From positions 1,860,001 through 1,924,000 of the forward strand of contig NZ_CP194902.1 in the NCBI RefSeq assembly GCF_051027545.1: DNA of 64,000 nucleotides, given 5' to 3'. Numbering within the stretch: the first letter of the stretch is position 1; each line of letters begins with the position of its first letter. Origin of the DNA: Methylocaldum sp002005105 (GTDB lineage: Bacteria > Pseudomonadota > Gammaproteobacteria > Methylococcales > Methylococcaceae). The notes beneath the pieces are model-generated. The model ran no database searches. It was not told the origin of the DNA and saw nothing but the letters and a program-made list of their open reading frames with translations. Below are positions 16,702 to 26,000 of the stretch, piece after piece. A program made the position numbers and the translations under genes.

Positions 16702-17850
16702 ATGCCGATTTCTCGTTGCGCCTATCTCGTCCCATTGCTCATCTTGTCGGCCGTTGCCGGGTGTACATCATCCGATGATCGAAAATCCCAGCCGGAGACG
16801 GATGCTCAACCCGGCCAGGCAATCCCCGATGAACCGACTTCGAAGACCAAAACCGTCCGCATTCGGACCGAGTCTCGCCCTTTCCTGACCGTCGAGCCGG
16901 TTTCTGTCCTGCAACCGACCGAGCCGGTGCGGGCGCCGGGCCGGGTCGAGTTTCGCCAACAGGCGGTATCCGGCGTTGGCACTCAGGTCGCCGGACGGGT
17001 GGCCGCCATCCGGGTGCAGGCCGGTGACAAGGTGCGTGCCGGCGACGTGCTGATGGTGCTGCATAGCCCCGATGCCGCCGCCGCCCGCGCGGCGCTCTCG
17101 ACCGCGCGGGCGGGCCTGAAGTTGGCCGAGGAGACTGCGCGGCGCCAGGTGCAGATGCTGGCGCGGGGGGTCGGTCTGGAACTGGAAAAACTGGAGGCGG
17201 ACCGGCAGCTCACGGAAGCGAAGGCCGAGTTCGACCGGGCCAGCCGCGCTGCGCAACTATTGGGTAAGGGGGATGGCGCACAGGTCGCCGTCAAGGCGCC
17301 TATCGCCGGAACCGTGCTGAATTTGAAAACCACAGTGGGGGCGGCGGTGGAACCGGGCGGCGAAGCCCTGGTGGAACTGGGTGATGCGGGCGCCCTGTGG
17401 ATCGTGGCCGAGGTATTCGAGCGGGACCTCTCCTTGTTAGGAGAAGGCGACGAGACCAATGTGGAGATCTCGGTGTCGCCGACCCGTCCGCTCCGAGGCA
17501 AAGTCACGGCCTTGGGAGCCGTGTTCGCGGACGAGCAGCGCCGGGCTCCGGTGTACATCACGCTGAGCGAATCGGCACCGAGCCTCCGGCCCGGCATGTA
17601 CGCGCGGGTGGCGATTCGGCCTCGCCAAGTCGAGCGGGTGCTGTTGCCCAGTTCCGCCGTATTAGTCAAAAACGGCCAACGCACGGTGGTCTATGTGGAA
17701 ACCGCCGAGGGCGTGTACGAGCAACGCCCGGTTACCGTAGGCGTGTCCTCGGAGGGCCGGGTGCCGGTGCTGGACGGCCTCCGGCCGGGCGAACGGGTGG
17801 TCGTGCGCGGCGCCTTGCTGCTCGACGGCGAAGCCGAGCAACTGTTGTAA
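16702..17850 (+). CDS. Heavy-metal RND efflux periplasmic adaptor lipoprotein (CzcB/CusB type)
   Basis: A 382-residue membrane-fusion protein bridging the inner-membrane pump and outer-membrane channel. Lipobox AVAGC puts the lipid on Cys21. Barrel-sandwich halves (VAGRVAAIRVQAGDKVRAGDVL and IAGTVLNLKTTVGAAVEPGG) flank an alpha-hairpin; the beta-barrel part (GALWIVAEVFERDLS) and membrane-proximal domain (YVETAEGVYEQRPVTVGV) follow. First gene of a three-gene efflux operon, 10 bases before the pump gene. Ribosome binding site is weak. The metal cannot be read from this subunit. Confidence 0.9.
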   Translation: MPISRCAYLVPLLILSAVAGCTSSDDRKSQPETDAQPGQAIPDEPTSKTKTVRIRTESRPFLTVEPVSVLQPTEPVRAPGRVEFRQQAVSGVGTQVAGRVAAIRVQAGDKVRAGDVLMVLHSPDAAAARAALSTARAGLKLAEETARRQVQMLARGVGLELEKLEADRQLTEAKAEFDRASRAAQLLGKGDGAQVAVKAPIAGTVLNLKTTVGAAVEPGGEALVELGDAGALWIVAEVFERDLSLLGEGDETNVEISVSPTRPLRGKVTALGAVFADEQRRAPVYITLSESAPSLRPGMYARVAIRPRQVERVLLPSSAVLVKNGQRTVVYVETAEGVYEQRPVTVGVSSEGRVPVLDGLRPGERVVVRGALLLDGEAEQLL

Positions 17851-17860
17851 GAAATCCGGC

Positions 17861-20800
17861 ATGTTGCGAACCCTGATCGAGCATTGCGTGCACCGCCGCG
17901 TCGCGGTGGTGGCACTCACCCTGGCATTCGCCCTGTTCGGTGTCCGCGCCTATTTGAATACGCCCATCGAAGCCTATCCGGACGTGACCGACGTCCAGGT
18001 CTTCGTCATCGCCCAGGGACCCGGCCTTGCGCCGGAAGAAATGGAGCGGCAGGTAACGGTTCCTCTGGAGCGCGCACTGAACGGCACCCCCGGCATGACC
18101 GGTCTGCGCAGCGAGACCTATTTCGGGCTGTCGATGCTGATCCTGACCTTCGAGGACAAATTCGACAGTTTCAAGGCCCGTCTGCTGACCTCCGAACGTT
18201 TGGGCACCGCCGATCTGCCGGACGGCATCGTGCCCGTGCTGGCGCCCGATGCGACGCCTCTAGGGAAGATTTTCATCTACCGGCTCACCAGCGACCGCCA
18301 TACGCTCTATGAGCTGCGCTCGGAACAGGAGTGGAATGTCGCGAAGCTCTTCCGGCGGATTCCCGGGGTCGCCGACGTCTTCACCTTCGGCGGTTTTTAC
18401 AAGGAACTGCACGTCGAAGCCGACCCCGCGCGGCTGAATGCCTACGGACTCTCCATCCGGGACGTGGCCGAGGCCCTAGCGCAATCCAACCTTAACGTGG
18501 GGGGCGGATTTCTCCCGCAGGGCGACCAGGAATTGGTGATCCGCGGCATCGGGTATTTGCTGAGCGCGGACGATATCAGGAAGATCGTTCTGCGCAGCGA
18601 GAGAGGAACCCCGGTCACCGTGGGCGATGTCGCCCGTGTGCTCCAGTCACATACCCCTCGCCGCGGCTCCGTCGCGCTCGATGAAAACCGGGAGGATGTG
18701 GAAGGCATCGTGCTGCTCAGGCGTGGCCAGAACCCCACCCTGGTTCTGGACGCTCTCCACGACAAGGCGGAGGAAATCAACCGGAGCGTCCTGCCCGAAG
18801 GCATGCGGATCGAAGTTCTCTACGACCGCAGCAGCCTGATCGGGAAGACGCTGGAGACCGTGCAGGACAATCTCCTGCACGGCTTCGTCTTCATCGTAGG
18901 GCTGGTCTGGCTGTTTCTTAGGAGCCTGCGCGGCTCGCTGATCGTGGCTGCGATCATTCCCCTGTCCCTGCTGGCGGCCTTCACGGGTCTCTATGCGCTG
19001 GGTATGTCCGCCAATCTGATTTCCATGGGTGCCATCGATTTCGGCATTCTGGTGGACGGCGCCGTGGTTCTGGTGGAAAACGTGATCCATCAGATTCAGG
19101 AACACAAACCCAAGACCCGGCGCGAACGCTTGGCGCTGATCATCCGCGCCGCGCTGGATGTGGGGCAGCCGACCTTCTACGCCATGATGATCATCATCGC
19201 CGCATTGATTCCGGTGTTCACCCTGCAACGGGTCGAGGGGCGCATCTTTCAGCCGCTGGCTCTCACCTACAGTTTCGCTCTGGTCAGCGCTCTGGTGTTC
19301 GCCTTCACCGTGGTCCCGGCGCTCTGCGCGCTGCTGCTCAAAACCGAGCATGTCAAGGGCGAGGAACCGGCATTCCTGGAAAAACTGCGCAATACCTACA
19401 TCAACCTGCTGGCGTGGCTCCTGACCCGGCGGCGGGCGGCGATCGGCTTGGCGCTCGTTTTGCTGGCCCTCGGCAGCCTAGCGGGCAGCCGCCTCGGCAC
19501 CGAATTCCTGCCGGAACTGGACGAGGGGGATATGTTCATCTTCGCGGAAATGCCTCCGAGCATCTCTCTGGAACAGGGGCAGGCCACCATCGAGGAAATC
19601 CGTAAGCGGCTGCTCACCTTCCCCGAGGTGCGCGGAGCGTTGAGCGAACAGGGTCGTCCCGAGGCGGGGACCGACAATGAAACCGTCAATCTCGGCAAGG
19701 TGACGGTCCTGCTCAAACCTCGGGACGAATGGCGGAATGGCTTGGACAAGGACCGTCTCATCGATTCCATGCGGGAAAATCTGAATCAGATTCCGGGGGT
19801 GATCTTCAATTTCTCCCAACCCATCCGAGATACCGTCGAGGAATCCCTCGCCGGCGCGCGCGGCCAGGTGGTTCTCAAACTGTTCGGCGACGATTTCGAG
19901 GCCATGCGCGCCACCTTGCTGCGGGTCAAGGCGGCGCTGCGGGAGGTGCCGGGTATCGTCGATCTCGACCTTTACCGGGACGCCGTCGTGCCCCAACTCC
20001 AGATCAAGCTGGATCGGCCAGCCCTGGCCAGGAACGGCATCAGCGTAAAAACGGCGCAAGAAACCGTCGAAGCCGCGCTGGCCGGCCAAGTGGTGACCGA
20101 GCTGTGGGAAAAGGAACGCCCGGTACCCATCCGGGTCAGTCTTCCCTTCGCCGAAAAGGCCGACCCTAAGAGAATCGAGCAAATCACCGTGGAAACCCCG
20201 GCAGACGCGCACATTCCCCTCGTCGATCTGGCGGATATCCAGGTCGCCATGGGGCCGGCTTCTGTATTCCGGGAGGAGAACAGCCGCTTCCTTGCTCTTA
20301 AGTTCAACGTGGACGGCCGCGACCTGGGCTCGGTGGTGAACGACGCCATGCGCGTGGTGAGCGAGCGGGTCAAGCCGCCCGAAGGCCATTCCTTTGAGTG
20401 GACCGGCGAATTCGAGAACCAGCAGCGTGCGATGGCGCGCCTGCGACTGGTGGTTCCCGTCGCCGTGGTTATCGTCATGGCGCTGTTGTACGGGGCGCTC
20501 AGCTCCGGCCGCAGCGCCGCAGTGATCATGCTGACGGTACCATTCGCCCTGACCGGGGGCGTGTTCGCGCTGCTGCTGACCGATATCGCCTTGTCCATCA
20601 GCGCGGCCGTGGGGTTCATCGCCCTGCTCGGACAGGTCTCACTCATGGGCTTGCTCATCCTGAGCGCCATCGAAGGCCGCCGCCGTGCCGGAGAGGAACT
20701 GGTGCCGGCCATTCTGGCGGGTGCGCGGGAACGCCTGCGCGCCATTCTCATGGCCTCATTGCTGGCCCTGTTCGGCCTGTTGCCCATGGCCCTGTCCACC

Positions 20801-20953
20801 GGCGTCGGCAGCGAAACCCAGAAACCTTTCGCTATGGTCATCGTCGGAGGCATGGTGACGACCCTCTTGGTCGCGCTGTTCGTGCTGCCGGTCTTCTACA
20901 CCTATCTGACGCCCAAGCGGCTTTTGACGCCTGAGGAACAAGACGAACTATGA
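17861..20953 (+). CDS. Heavy-metal efflux RND pump (CzcA/CusA family)
   Basis: A 1030-residue inner-membrane proton-driven pump with 12 expected helices and two large periplasmic loops. The fourth-helix signature reads AIDFGILVDGAVVLVEN, the DFG..DGA form that in heavy-metal RND pumps is associated with divalent cations (Zn, Co, Cd, Ni), rather than the AIG..DAA form of CusA copper/silver pumps. Typical family blocks include NTPIEAYPDVTDVQVFV and FLPELDEGDMFIFAEMPPS. The stop overlaps the start of the TolC-family gene by four bases. Substrate is inferred from the motif only. Confidence 0.92.
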   Translation: MLRTLIEHCVHRRVAVVALTLAFALFGVRAYLNTPIEAYPDVTDVQVFVIAQGPGLAPEEMERQVTVPLERALNGTPGMTGLRSETYFGLSMLILTFEDKFDSFKARLLTSERLGTADLPDGIVPVLAPDATPLGKIFIYRLTSDRHTLYELRSEQEWNVAKLFRRIPGVADVFTFGGFYKELHVEADPARLNAYGLSIRDVAEALAQSNLNVGGGFLPQGDQELVIRGIGYLLSADDIRKIVLRSERGTPVTVGDVARVLQSHTPRRGSVALDENREDVEGIVLLRRGQNPTLVLDALHDKAEEINRSVLPEGMRIEVLYDRSSLIGKTLETVQDNLLHGFVFIVGLVWLFLRSLRGSLIVAAIIPLSLLAAFTGLYALGMSANLISMGAIDFGILVDGAVVLVENVIHQIQEHKPKTRRERLALIIRAALDVGQPTFYAMMIIIAALIPVFTLQRVEGRIFQPLALTYSFALVSALVFAFTVVPALCALLLKTEHVKGEEPAFLEKLRNTYINLLAWLLTRRRAAIGLALVLLALGSLAGSRLGTEFLPELDEGDMFIFAEMPPSISLEQGQATIEEIRKRLLTFPEVRGALSEQGRPEAGTDNETVNLGKVTVLLKPRDEWRNGLDKDRLIDSMRENLNQIPGVIFNFSQPIRDTVEESLAGARGQVVLKLFGDDFEAMRATLLRVKAALREVPGIVDLDLYRDAVVPQLQIKLDRPALARNGISVKTAQETVEAALAGQVVTELWEKERPVPIRVSLPFAEKADPKRIEQITVETPADAHIPLVDLADIQVAMGPASVFREENSRFLALKFNVDGRDLGSVVNDAMRVVSERVKPPEGHSFEWTGEFENQQRAMARLRLVVPVAVVIVMALLYGALSSGRSAAVIMLTVPFALTGGVFALLLTDIALSISAAVGFIALLGQVSLMGLLILSAIEGRRRAGEELVPAILAGARERLRAILMASLLALFGLLPMALSTGVGSETQKPFAMVIVGGMVTTLLVALFVLPVFYTYLTPKRLLTPEEQDEL

Positions 20954-22251
20954 TGCGAAAACGGATGATCCTCCGCCAATGGTGGGCGGGATGGGTATTA
21001 TGTATGTTCGCCGGCTTCTCCGGCGCCCATGCGGAAACGTCCGTCTTGCCTGAATCGGTGAATCTGGAGCAGTTGGTGCAGATCCTTAGGGAAAAAAGCC
21101 CGCGCCTTCAGGCGGAGCGCACCCGCATCGACATCGCCCGGTCCGACGTAGTGGCGGCGGGCGTTCTGCCCAATCCCGTGGTCAGTTACGGCCGCTACGA
21201 TCTCCTGGGGGGCGTCAACACCTTGTTCGACGGCAGCCAGCAGCAACAGGCCCAGCTGGACATCCCGGTACTCATCGCCGGCCAGCGCCCCGCCCGACGG
21301 GAGGCGGCGGAGCGGGGCGTGACGGCGGCGGAGGCGCAAGTTCTCAATGCCTATGCGGGATTCTTGAAAGACGCTTGGCAACTGTTCGTGAAATTGCTGG
21401 CGGCTCAGGAAAAGCGCGTCGCATTGGAGCAGACCGAAGGCGAGCTGGATCGGCTCAAAGCTATCGTGACCGGCCGCGCGGAATCCGGCGCCGCCAGCCG
21501 CTACGAAGTGGTGCGTATGGACGTCGAAGCGGCGGATCTTCGCGCCCGAACCGAGCAGGTACGGGCGGAGATGCTCGACCTGTCCGGTCAGATCGGAACC
21601 ACGCTGAGCCTGCCCGGCTGGAAACCCAGGGCGGAGGGAATGCTGCAGCCGCTCGGGGTGAGCGTCGACCTTGCCGCCCTGAAGCAGCAGGCCGAAGCCA
21701 TGAACCCCGCCGTGAACGCCGCCCGCCGGCAGGAGGAAGCCGCCGAGGCCGGCATCGAAAAGGCCAAGCGGGAGCGTTGGCCCACCCCGGTGATCAGCGT
21801 GGGCAATGTCTGGACCAACAATCCTTACGGGCTAGCCTCCTTTGCCGGCCTTTCCGTGGAAGTACCCATTTTCGATTATGGCCAGGGTCCCATCGCCAGG
21901 GCCAAGGCGGAGAAGCGTACGGCCACCTTCGAGCGGCAGGCCCTGTTGTATGCGATCCTGGCGGAATTGGAGCGCGCAGCGGGGGTGTTGCTGACAAATC
22001 GGGAGAACCTCGTCCGGTTCGAACGGGATGTGGCGGGGCGTCTACCCCAGTTGAAAGAGATGGCGGAGGATGCTTACCGGTTCGGCAAGGGGAGCCTCCT
22101 CGAACTCTTGGACGCCACCCGTTCGCGTACCGAGATCGCCTTACGAAGGGTGGAACTCACCGAGTCCTTGGTGCTGGCGGAAATCGATGCGCTGGCGGCG
22201 GCTGGGCTGTTGGAGTCGGCCGCCATGCAGGCCGGTCCGGAATCCCGCTGA
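20950..22251 (+). CDS. TolC-family outer-membrane efflux channel
   Basis: A 433-residue outer-membrane factor completing the tripartite efflux complex. Signal peptide at the N terminus (WWAGWVLCMFAGFSGAHA), then two repeated TolC units with long helices (LVQILREKSPRLQAERTRI and LAALKQQAEAMNPAVNAARR) and beta strands (NPVVSYGRYDLLGG, TPVISVGNVWTNNPYGL). No lipobox Cys. ATG overlaps the pump stop (ATGA), so it is translationally coupled. It is the last gene of the operon. Confidence 0.9.
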   Translation: MMRKRMILRQWWAGWVLCMFAGFSGAHAETSVLPESVNLEQLVQILREKSPRLQAERTRIDIARSDVVAAGVLPNPVVSYGRYDLLGGVNTLFDGSQQQQAQLDIPVLIAGQRPARREAAERGVTAAEAQVLNAYAGFLKDAWQLFVKLLAAQEKRVALEQTEGELDRLKAIVTGRAESGAASRYEVVRMDVEAADLRARTEQVRAEMLDLSGQIGTTLSLPGWKPRAEGMLQPLGVSVDLAALKQQAEAMNPAVNAARRQEEAAEAGIEKAKRERWPTPVISVGNVWTNNPYGLASFAGLSVEVPIFDYGQGPIARAKAEKRTATFERQALLYAILAELERAAGVLLTNRENLVRFERDVAGRLPQLKEMAEDAYRFGKGSLLELLDATRSRTEIALRRVELTESLVLAEIDALAAAGLLESAAMQAGPESR

Positions 22252-22295
22252 CGTACCTCGAACAACTGGGAAAGCGGGGATGTTGCCAACAGAGC

Positions 22296-22504
22296 GTGAA
22301 AAAGCCGCCGATCTCCGTGCTGATGTACCACCAGGTCGGCAGATTCGAGGCGCCCAGGACTCATCGATCGTGTTTTTGAGATATTCGCCGCTTCCGTACT
22401 CAAATGGCTTACGCCAATATGGAGGTTATCGCACGATCAGCCTCGGCGAAGCGTACTCGGCCCAGTACCCTTGCCGGAACGTTCTTACGTTGCTCATTGC
22501 TTGA
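22296..22504 (+). pseudogene. Polysaccharide deacetylase N-terminal remnant
   Basis: From a GTG at 22296 the frame reads KKPPISVLMYHQVGRFEAP, the start of many polysaccharide deacetylases, then meets a stop after HRSCF. In another frame the family continues with RRFRTQMAY and then, after a further shift, YGGYRTISLGEAYSAQYP, ending just where a catalytic TFDDG motif would be expected (VLTLLIA then stop). At least two frameshifts and loss of the catalytic domain make this a clear remnant. It fills most of the gap between the efflux operon and the lipoprotein gene. Confidence 0.7.
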
Positions 22505-22598
22505 CGGCAATTTACCCCGAGCGCATCCTTTAGGAAGTCTGGCTGCGATTCACGCCTTTCGGCACGATACGGATGACGATTCATGGAGATGTGCGAAC

Positions 22599-23009
22599 GT
22601 GCGATACAAACGAATGCTCGTCTTTCTGGCTATGGTCGTTCTAACCGGATGCGCGGTCAGTCCGAAACAGCATCCGGAAGCCCTGCCCGCCTACCGGTTC
22701 TCCGAGAAGCTTTTCGAGCAGGGTCCGTATGGACGAAACGCCATCGTGTGTATGCCGGCCACCGTCGTAGGTCACCTTGTCGGCATCGGGGCAGCCGTTG
22801 CCGTTCTTCCGCTTTATCTGGTGGGCGGCCCCATCGATTATTTCATCACCCCGAAACCTCCTTCGGAACACCCCCCACCGATAGCATCAGCGCTCAGCAA
22901 TGCCTCCTGGTTCTTCGGCACTTTCGCTGGATTGATCGCAGGGACCCCTTTCTTGCCCCTTTCGTATCTCGCCGACCAGAATCAGTGTAAACGGATTATC
23001 CTGTATTGA
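22599..23009 (+). CDS. Small lipoprotein, function unknown
   Basis: A 136-residue protein beginning at a GTG with GGAG ten bases upstream; an ATG at 22614 is the alternative. Signal with lipobox VVLTGC. A second hydrophobic segment follows (VGHLVGIGAAVAVLPLYLVGGPIDYF), and a third near FFGTFAGLIAGTPFLPLSYL. No family is recognised with confidence. The frame is open back to 22404 but that part coincides with the deacetylase remnant and is not expected to be coding. Confidence 0.65.
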   Translation: MRYKRMLVFLAMVVLTGCAVSPKQHPEALPAYRFSEKLFEQGPYGRNAIVCMPATVVGHLVGIGAAVAVLPLYLVGGPIDYFITPKPPSEHPPPIASALSNASWFFGTFAGLIAGTPFLPLSYLADQNQCKRIILY

Positions 23010-23056
23010 AGGTTTAGGATTGTTTCGTCTTCCACTGCGACGGAGGCGCAAGGTCT

Positions 23057-26000
23057 TCATGCCTGCCGTCCCGGTGAAGTCTTTGAGGCTGCGGCGCGCA
23101 AACGCCATACATCGAGCGCCCCAAAGGTGATCGCGACCACGACCGGGCCGACAAAGAATCCCGCCGCCCCGAAGACGATGATGCCGCCGATCAACGCAAT
23201 CACGAGTGGCACCGTGTGCAGATGGAGATATTTCCCGACCACGATCGGATAAAGCAGGTTATCGGCCAACCCCACGACCACGGCGCCCCAGAGCGCCAGG
23301 ATCGCGGCCTGGCTCCATTGGCCATCGAGCAGCAGCAACCCGGCCGCCGGCAGCCAAACGACCGGCGCACCGAGCAGCGGAATGATCGCGAAGACGCCCA
23401 TCACGATTGCCCAGAACCACGCCGCCGGGAGATCGAGCCACCAGAACATCAAGCCGCCGAGCAGACCCTGCACGATGCTCACCAGCACCTTGCCGTAGAC
23501 CGTCGCGAAGATCGTGTCCGCCGCGACACCGATGATGCGATCCATTTCGGCAGATGCAAGGGGAAGCAGCGAGCGGATGCCCCCGAGGAGCGAATCGCGA
23601 TCGCGGAGGAAGTAGAACAGAAAGAAGAAAACGAGCGCGAGCTCGATCACGCCGAGGAATGAAGTCTTCACCGCGAACGACCCCGCCGCGGTCAAGAGGG
23701 CGCCCGCCTGTTGGACCAAGTCACTGAGATCCACGCGCTCCTTCACCCATTCCCATGCGGGCCCGATCCATTCGTGCCGCTCGATCGCATCGTCCCACGC
23801 GTTCGATTCGATCTGCGCCCTGATCAACGTGAATCCCTTGACCGCTTCATTGATGAAGCCTGGAACGAGCATCCCGGCAGGAACGATCAGGAGCACCGCG
23901 ATCGCGACGACGGAGCACCCGGCGGCCAGGCTTGGCGAGCGAATCCATTTCGTTACCTGACGATGCAGTGGTCCGCCGACGACCGCCAGCGCCGTTGCCC
24001 AGGCGAGCGACGAAACGAAAGGCCGCGCGATCAGGTAGCAGAGAAACAGGGCGAGAACGGTGAGCGCGAGCAGCGCAAGGTCGGAGAGTCCTCTTTGCGA
24101 CCAGAAGCGGTCTGCTTCAGGCGAGGGAAGGACGGGGAGCGTGGCAGGTTCCGATGGAGTCATGTGCAGAGTTCCCCTGTCGGGTGAGAGATCGGTGTCG
24201 TGCCTACCAGTCAAGTCGGCATTCCACCGCTGACGCCAGAGCCATTTCTCCATCGAAATCGCGAGAAAGCCGGCAAGTGCGACCGCTACCGGGGCGATCC
24301 AGTCCGTCGCATCCAGCGGATGGCTGTGGAACAGTTGATTGAACGGCGGCAGATAGATGAAGCCGAGTTGCAGCATTATCGTCGCCGCGATGCCGAAATA
24401 CACGTACGGGTTACTGAGCAGTCCAATGCGAAAAACGCTCTCGGTGAGCGAGCGGCAGTTAAGGAGATAGATCGCCTGGAACAGGATGATGGTCGTGACG
24501 GCGACCGTCTGCGACTCGGCACGCGCGAGTTCCGCAGCGACGCCTTCCCGCAGGTCCGTGTTGTACTCGTGGAAGAACAGGCTCACGGCGCCCGCGGTCA
24601 TGAGCGCACCGACGAGGAAGGTGCGAAAGATCAGGAAGGGACTGAGCAGCGCCTCGTTCGGCGGCCGCGGCGGCCGCTCCATCACGTCCGGTTCGTGGGT
24701 CTCGAACGCGAGCGGCAGCGCGAGCGCGATGGCTACGACCAGATTGACCCAGAGGATCTGGACCGGCTCGATCGGCATCAGCAGGCGCCCCTCGGTGACG
24801 GGGAAGAACAGCACCGCGACGAGGATGATCATCGCCTGGCCGAGGCTCGTCGGCAGGATGAACGCGAGCGACTTGGTCAGGTTGTCGTAGACCCGTCGCC
24901 CTTCCTCGACTGCCGCGCCGATGGACGCGAAGTTGTCGTCGGCGAGCACCATGTCCGCGGCTTCCTTGGCCACGGCCGTGCCGCTGATGCCCATGGCGAC
25001 GCCGATCTCCGCTCGCTTCAGGGCGGGCGCATCGTTGACGCCGTCGCCGGTCATCGCAACGATCTCGCCGTCGGCCTGGAGCGCCTTGACGAGCCGCAGC
25101 TTGTGTTCGGGTGCGACCCGCGCGAAGACATTGGCTGTCTGCGCGAGTGCGGCGAGTTCCCTGTCCGATGCAGTCTCGATCTGATGCCCCGTGATGACTC
25201 CGGGACCGGACCCGCCGGGGTCGAGCAATCCGAAGATCTCCCCGATGGCACGCGCGGTGGCCGGATGGTCGCCCGTCACGATCTTCACGGCGACGCCTGC
25301 GCGCCCGCATGTCCGCACGGCCTCGACGGCCTCCGCGCGGGGCGGATCCACCATGCCCACGAGCCCGAGGAAACGCAAGTCGCGCTGCCACGCGGTGCCT
25401 TCGAGGCTGGCGATCGGCTCGTCGAGCATCGCCGAAGCCACGCCCAAAACGCGCAAGCCTCGTGCTGCCAAGGCGTGCGCCGCCTCGTGAACGAGGTCGA
25501 GCGTCATCGGCTGGCCGCCCGCGAAGGCCGGGCAGAGCTTAGCCACGACTTCGGGTGCGCCCTTCAGGCAGACAAGGGCACGGTTGTCGGAACCGACGTG
25601 CAGGGTTGCCATGAACTGCCGCTCGGAATCGAAAGGGATCGCGTCCTCGCGCGGGAACGTCGTGCGGAGCGCCGTCTCGTCCAGCTTCGCCTTGCGCGCC
25701 GCGACGACGAGCGCGCCTTCGGTCGGGTCGCCCACGATTGTCCAGCGGCCGTCGTCCAGCTCCAGAGTCGCGTCGTTGCAGAGCACGGAGGAAATGAGCA
25801 AGTGCCTGACGGCATCGGGCAGCGGATCGACGGATTCGTCACCGGCGCGAAGTTCGCCTTCCGGCGCGTAGCCGATCCCGGTCACCTCGATCGGGCCGGC
25901 CGGCGTCCACAGCGCTTCCACCGTCATCTCGTTCCGGGTCAGCGTCCCGGTCTTGTCGGTGCAGATGACCGCCGTACTGCCGAGCGTCTCCACGGCGGGC

